Assembly (NCBI GenBank): GCA_015039315.1
Contig: WIDE01000001.1
Coordinates: forward strand, 393,237 to 457,236
Direction: 5' to 3'
Length of the DNA: 64,000 nucleotides
From: Clavulina sp. PMI_390
Lineage: Eukaryota > Basidiomycota > Agaricomycetes > Cantharellales > Hydnaceae
Within the stretch, counting starts at the first letter, position 1. Each line of letters starts with the position of its first letter. Under the pieces are notes generated by a model, which made no database searches, was not told where the DNA came from, and saw only the letters and a program-made list of their open reading frames with translations. A program made the translations under genes and the position numbers. Shown piece after piece: positions 57,601-64,000 of the stretch.

Positions 57601-59213
57601 CGCTGGCCGGCCCAGGGGATCTACTTCTTTCTCAAGATATATTGCGGCTTGGGGACCAGATTAGCAAATTCCAATCGCAGGAAGTCTTACTCGATGCGCT
57701 CATAAGAAAGGCAGAGCTCACGGGTGATTTAAACGAGCTGCGAGTTCTCAGCCGGTCAAAAGCCTCATTGGCGAAGGAGATCCGCGAGTTATCTTTCCAA
57801 AAGACGCAATACGAGGAGCAAGAAAAAGACAACAAACTCGTCCCTGGCCGCACCAGAATCAATATCACCTCTTCCTCCACGATCGAAACTGATGCAAAGC
57901 AGGTTATCCGGTACACTGTTGAGGTACGGCAAATGAGCCCAGATGATACCCTGGTGTCGCACTGGACTGTCCTTCGTCGATATAACGAATTTTTCGTACT
58001 GCACCAACGTTTGAAAGAACGCTACGTTGCTGTTCGGAGTCTCGACTTTCCAGGAAAGCGATTGGTCACTGCACTATCGAACTCGTTCGTAGATTCGCGA
58101 AAATCAGCGCTGGAGAAGTATCTGCAAGTATGTAAACTTCTTTGGCATATCGTGCCCAATAAGCGCCATTTCTGACCTGCCCGTCTACATTAGAATCTTA
58201 TCAATATGCCCCTCATCTGCGAAAGCGAAGAATTTCTCGCATTCCTCTCACGTCAGACCACTTTCAACGAAGCTGGGACTCAGATCGGCACCAAACTTCA
58301 ATTAGCATTTCCAGGTCAGGAAATCGTCCGGACGGTGTATCGCTCGGTTGCAGAGAGCTTTGACGACATGTTTGTTGGCCCTGCTATGCTTGATCTTATG
58401 ATTCAGCGGCTGAGTCGTCAGGCTGCTGAATTTGCGGGAATCGCTGGCTCTGGCGCCCATGACGAAGACCTCGTTGCTAATGCGGTTAAGTCGCCAGATG
58501 AGACCCTCTTACAAATGCCCGGGGAGCTCAAGGCATTGGATGGCGAGCTTGGGACGTCATCCTTCACCACACCAATCTGTGACCTGGTGCTTTCGGTATT
58601 TGAGCTGGACCAAAAGAAGAACTGGTTGCGGCGGCAAGCTGTACTCGTAATTCTTCAGCAAGTCCTCGGTGGTACACTCGAGCGGTGAGTGACTCACTTT
58701 CTCACTCTGACTAGTCATGTGCTGACTTGTTTTTGAAGCAAATTACGGGAGGCGATTCATTCACTCTTCGACGACACTCATGTGCTACGGTACCTGCAGT
58801 CACTTCGCGACACATTGTGGCCAGGAGGACAGTGGCGCTCGGCTTCGGCCCCGCGTACCACTAGCATGAAGGCGCAGACACGGGAAGATGCAAACAAGAA
58901 ACTTGCTGCACTGGTTCCTGGTTCGTCGAGTATTTGGAGCCACGGTATACTTGTATATTGACTTTTCATGACATTAGACCTGGCTGGGAACATGATCGGT
59001 GCATCAAACGCTAAACGTGGAGCTCGTCGATTATTCGCTGTACTGCAGAATCGGCGATTGAACCAGCACATCGTCTACACCGTGATGGATGAGGTGAGTA
59101 GCCATTGGTTTCAATTTTTCCAAATGGTTCTCATCAGTCTGATGGGTATGCGCAGATTGTCGAAGCTCTGTTCCCTGAAGCTCTTCCTTCAGGTATGGAT
59201 CCCCCAAAGTGAG
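54652..59213 (+). CDS. Mdm1/SNX13-type sorting nexin (PXA-RGS-PX-nexin C)
   Basis: The start is MMDPSWTNQFFRW. Two hydrophobic segments lie at residues 13-65 (FVAAVAVVTPLIWKLL and VLILLAPLFLVILGAAF). The PXA domain follows (LNDIIVLIVRDFVLSWYRSI through AREILTTSVLVPLLEMLGDP). An RGS-like domain begins at PLREILSTPSSLSYFMEFMD. After a long Ser/Pro linker comes a coiled coil, then the PX domain (YTVEVRQMS, RRYNEFFVLHQRLKERY, FPGKRLVTALSN), and the nexin C domain to the stop after SGMDPPK. Mdm1/SNX13 proteins sit in the ER and tether it to vacuole, endosome or lipid droplets through PX-lipid binding. The N-terminal hairpin supports ER anchoring. About ten exons. Confidence 0.92.
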
Positions 59214-59397
59214 AGCACAAGAAGACACAGCCTACCGGAGCCTAGCTCCTCAACATCCTGTGATGACACCACGACCCCCATATCCTATTACACTATGTAT
59301 ACTTTCATGATAGCAAGACCACTACTGTAGTACGCCTTTTTGGTAGATCAACAGACGAACAATGATGAACGAGAAATATGCAAGACAGTTGGAGGTA

Positions 59398-61224
<1,827 letters not shown>

Positions 61225-61353
61225 GGTGTCCAAAAAGGATGCGTGGTGTGTTTGGATGGAGGACGCATAGTGTTTGGCACAGCCACCTTCATCCCAGCTC
61301 ACTTGCGAGTGTTTCTTGTGGGCGGATCCTTGCCTCCCAGCTCTGTAGCAGAA
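61225..61353. promoter_or_regulatory. 129-bp bidirectional promoter, RVB2 / uL2m
   Basis: Both start codons border this interval. The uL2m frame is open upstream to 61210 with another ATG, but the extension lacks presequence character. Confidence 0.45.
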
Positions 61354-62702
61354 ATGCTGAGAGTGCTTACTCGTTCGGTACCTCGCAATGCCGCAACTTT
61401 GACGCGCTCGTTCGCTTCCACTGCCCCCGCTGCTGGTCGTGTGGCAAAAAACAAGGAGGCCACCCAGACCTCTGTGCTTGCAACCCTTTCCAAAGCACAA
61501 AATTTATTCAAGACCTACAAGCCCGTCTCTCCGGGTCTCCGTCATCTCAAACGCCCCCTTTCTCCCCATCTCTACCAGGGACCCCCCGTGCGAGCTTTGA
61601 CCGTCGCAAAGCGCAAGACTGGAGGCAGAAATAATCACGGCCATGTCACCGTTCGACATCGTGGAGGAGGCCATCGCCAAAGGATACGAATCCTTGATTT
61701 CCACCGCGCAGAACCTGGGAAGCAGGATGTTGTGCGAATAGAATTTGACCCAGGGCGAAGTGCCCATATTGCCCTTTTGAAGCACCGCAACCCGAACGCG
61801 AAAGAACTCTGGACATACATTATTGCACCTGATGGCATTCGCGCAGGTGATGTCGTAGAGAGCTTCCGTGAAGGCATTCCTGACGGACTTGTCGCTGGGT
61901 TCACTGACCCATACTGGAAGGGGCGAAACCCTGAGCCTTCCACTCCTACTCCTGCCTCGAACCCTACTACTCCTCCCACTTCCGACACCACCTCTGCACC
62001 AGTAGAATCGACTTCCCCTTCCAATCCTATCAATCCCTTCGATGCCGAGCCTGTGGCTCAGGCACCGACCCAGGCATTCGAGTTCGAGTCGGACGACGAC
62101 GCTCGCCAGTTGTCCATCGGTCTCCTCCGAGCCCTCATTATCCGTAGCGGCAACGTGCTTCCTCTCCGTATCATTCCTCCTGGCACGATGATTCACGCTA
62201 TCACATTGGACCCGAACGGACGCGCGATCCTCGTTCGTTCAGCTGGTTCCTTTGCGACTGTCGTTTCGCAGGATGCAGAGTCCGAGAAGGATGGAAAGTA
62301 CACTCAAGTCAAACTTCAGAGTGGCGAAGTGCGCCACATTCTGAGCAGCTGCTGTGCAACCATTGGCAAAGTCAGCAATGCGAACTGGAAAGACCGCAGC
62401 TTGGGGAAGGCTGGGCGATCGAGGAACTTGGGGTGGAGACCCAGTGTTCGTGGTGTGGCAATGAACACGTGTGTTTCTTCTTTACTCTGCACCGTCACTG
62501 CATCAAATACTTTGGTACTGATTCGCATCCCTCCAGACATGACCACCCTCACGGTGGTGGCCGAGGCAAATCAAAGGGTAACAAGCACCCTCGATCCATC
62601 TATGGCCTAAAGAAGGGAGTGCGGACAAGGAGACCAGGTCCAAAGGGGAACAAACTCGTTGTGAAACAACGTCCTCGAGGGAAGGAAAAGAGGGCCAAGT
62701 AG
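61354..62702 (+). CDS. RML2: mitochondrial large-subunit ribosomal protein uL2m
   Basis: Two exons (61354-62468, 62537-62702) give 426 residues. MLRVLTRSVPRNAATLTRSF is a presequence. The uL2 core is clear: GRNNHGHVTVRHRGGGHRQR, RIEFDPGRSAHIALLKH, LPLRIIPPGTMIHAITLDP, and the peptidyl-transferase-proximal loop RGVAMNTHDHPHGGGRGKSK, which is completed across the intron. A low-complexity insertion of about 65 residues (Ser/Thr/Pro, then acidic) splits the core near residues 190-255. The end is basic (KLVVKQRPRGKEKRAK). Confidence 0.95.
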
Positions 62703-62983
62703 TCTACCACAGAAGCCTACCTAGTCAGATTTGTCGCTCATTGCAGCTCGGGCAAGCGCTGGCATTGGGTTCTTTTGATCTACCACCCCATTATAATACT
62801 TGTTACGAATTTATTACACTCCCAAAAACATGCGGGAAGAAACACAAAATCGGAAGAAAAAAAGTTGCGTGAGTTGCCCTGACAAACAGTTGCTTACGTT
62901 GCAGATTCCCACCACTCCCTCGACACTCCCTGACTTGGACCTCCCCCCCACGTTATATTTAACCTCTACTGGTGCTTTATTGG

Positions 62984-64000
62984 ATGGCCTCTTCTTCGTC
63001 TTCTCCGACGCTCTCAGCGCTCAAGCCGCTACCTCCCCAGCCTCTCAACAAATTTGAGGGCTTCCTGTGTGGTGGTCTGGCAGGATGTGCTGCAGTGCGT
63101 TCCACAAACTGATCAACTCCCGGCGATTTTTCAAAGACGACTGATAAAACTTCTCGGCCAGGTAACTGTATCTAACCCGGCCGAAATGGCTAAAACGAGG
63201 CTTCAGCTTGATGCCGAGCTGAACCGGGGCAAGAAAGTTTACTCAGGTCCTGCAGACGTTTTCAAGAGGACATGGAAGAACGAGGGTATCAGGGGTATTC
63301 AGAGGGGATTGGCTCCTGCAGTGCGTCCCCCTTTTACGCGTAATTTCTCCAAGAAAGCTAACGCTACGTGGTGATCCTCTCCAGTATCTCTACCAGGTTC
63401 GGACGGTGCTCGACATGCTGACACCGGAGTGCTACCAAAGCTAAACTGCATCATTCATTATTCTTAGATATTGCTTAATGGGTCACGGTTAGGTTAGTAT
63501 GCCTCTTGATCGTTGGCTTGGAGGTTCTGACTTTTCGCATATGGCTAGGATTCTATGAACCTATTCGGAGATTTTACAACCAATCACTCGGGCTGGATCC
63601 TGACCGGGTATCTCCTGGACTGGCTGTTGCGGCAGGTGGGATATCATCTTCTCCTCGAAGCTGAAGGATGGGCTGACCAACGACTACTTCATAGGTGCTA
63701 CAAGTGGTATCATTGGCGGTGAGGATGCCTATCTCTTTTCATTAACTGCTTCCTGAGGCGCTGATGATTTTCATCTAACTCCGCTTATTCTGTAGCGATG
63801 CTGGGGAACCCTCTCTTCTTGGTGAAGGCTAGGATACAGGTGGGTAACGTCCTTCAGGCCTGCCAGGTGTCACCAGCTCACGCTCCGGTCCAGGCCTATT
63901 CTCCGACCCTTCCGGTGGGACACCAGCGGTATTACAAAGGAACCTGGGATGCGTTAAGTTCTGTGTACGCGGCAGAAGGTCTCAAAGGATACATCCGAGG
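62984..64000 (+). CDS. OAC1: mitochondrial carrier, oxaloacetate carrier (Oac1)-like, partial
   Basis: The gene runs off the window. Exons seen: 62984-63094, 63162-63320, 63385-63396, 63468-63492, 63549-63635, 63695-63718, 63796-63839 and 63894 onward. FEGFLCGGLAGCAAVTVSNPAEMAKTR is carrier helix 1 with a PxE signature (PAE rather than PxD). YLYQ and ILLNGSRLGFYEPIRR form helix 2. GATSGIIGAMLGNPLFLVKARIQ is helix 3 with its signature PLFLVKAR. The end QRYYKGTWDALSSVYAAEGL matches the second matrix helix. Oac1 imports oxaloacetate and sulfate into mitochondria; a close relative within the C4-dicarboxylate carriers is possible. Confidence 0.88.

Overview
The window is nuclear DNA of a filamentous basidiomycete (Agaricomycetes). 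Nearly every gene is broken by 45-100 bp introns with GT-AG ends, several coding exons are under 30 nt, intergenic gaps are often only 85-400 bp, and the proteins are typical fungal housekeeping types. The many short introns and micro-exons would fit a Cantharellales-type genome such as Rhizoctonia or Ceratobasidium, but that placement is inference. I recognise no transposon, tRNA, rRNA or CRISPR array. Exons were joined by hand from splice sites and protein-family conservation. For most recognised genes the summed exon lengths divide by three and give family-typical lengths.

Layout. 1-5000: a heme-type aldoxime dehydratase homologue whose catalytic histidines look replaced, a small unknown protein, and NIF3. 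5000-12000: a gene-poor kilobase, two small putative membrane proteins, the ESCRT protein IST1, and an atypical Hsp70 carrying an internal tandem duplication across a splice acceptor. 13000-19000: a 1052-residue Pro/Gln/Gly-rich disordered protein and an F-box protein. 19000-24400: a 3.2 kb gene-free stretch, then a DHA2-type MFS transporter. 24900-35000: the mRNA-export factor Sac3/GANP, a PEHE-like coiled-coil protein, a predicted mitochondrial protein and the alpha subunit of mitochondrial processing peptidase. 35300-41800: a divergent actin with 6-nt and 10-nt micro-exons, then an Sro7/tomosyn (Lgl) exocytosis protein. 42100-51700: an acidic protein, ribosomal protein eL28, the AAA protein BCS1, a Rab5 GTPase, a Mei2-like RRM protein and a pyridoxamine-oxidase-like FMN protein. 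51700-54600: a probable transcription-factor remnant and an acidic nuclear protein. 54650-64000: an Mdm1/SNX13-type sorting nexin, RuvB-like 2, mitochondrial uL2m and an oxaloacetate-carrier-like protein cut by the window edge.

Themes. There is no biosynthetic cluster; neighbours are mostly unrelated housekeeping genes. Mitochondrial biogenesis recurs (MPP-alpha, BCS1, uL2m, the Oac1-like carrier), as does membrane traffic (IST1, Lgl/tomosyn, Rab5, Mdm1/SNX). Divergent pairs share very short promoters: acidic protein/SNX 86 bp, RVB2/uL2m 129 bp, SAC3/PEHE-like about 160 bp. The points most worth a second look are the micro-exon actin, the aldoxime dehydratase lacking its expected His residues, the duplicated splice acceptor in the Hsp70 gene, and the RVB2 coding exon consisting of the start codon alone.
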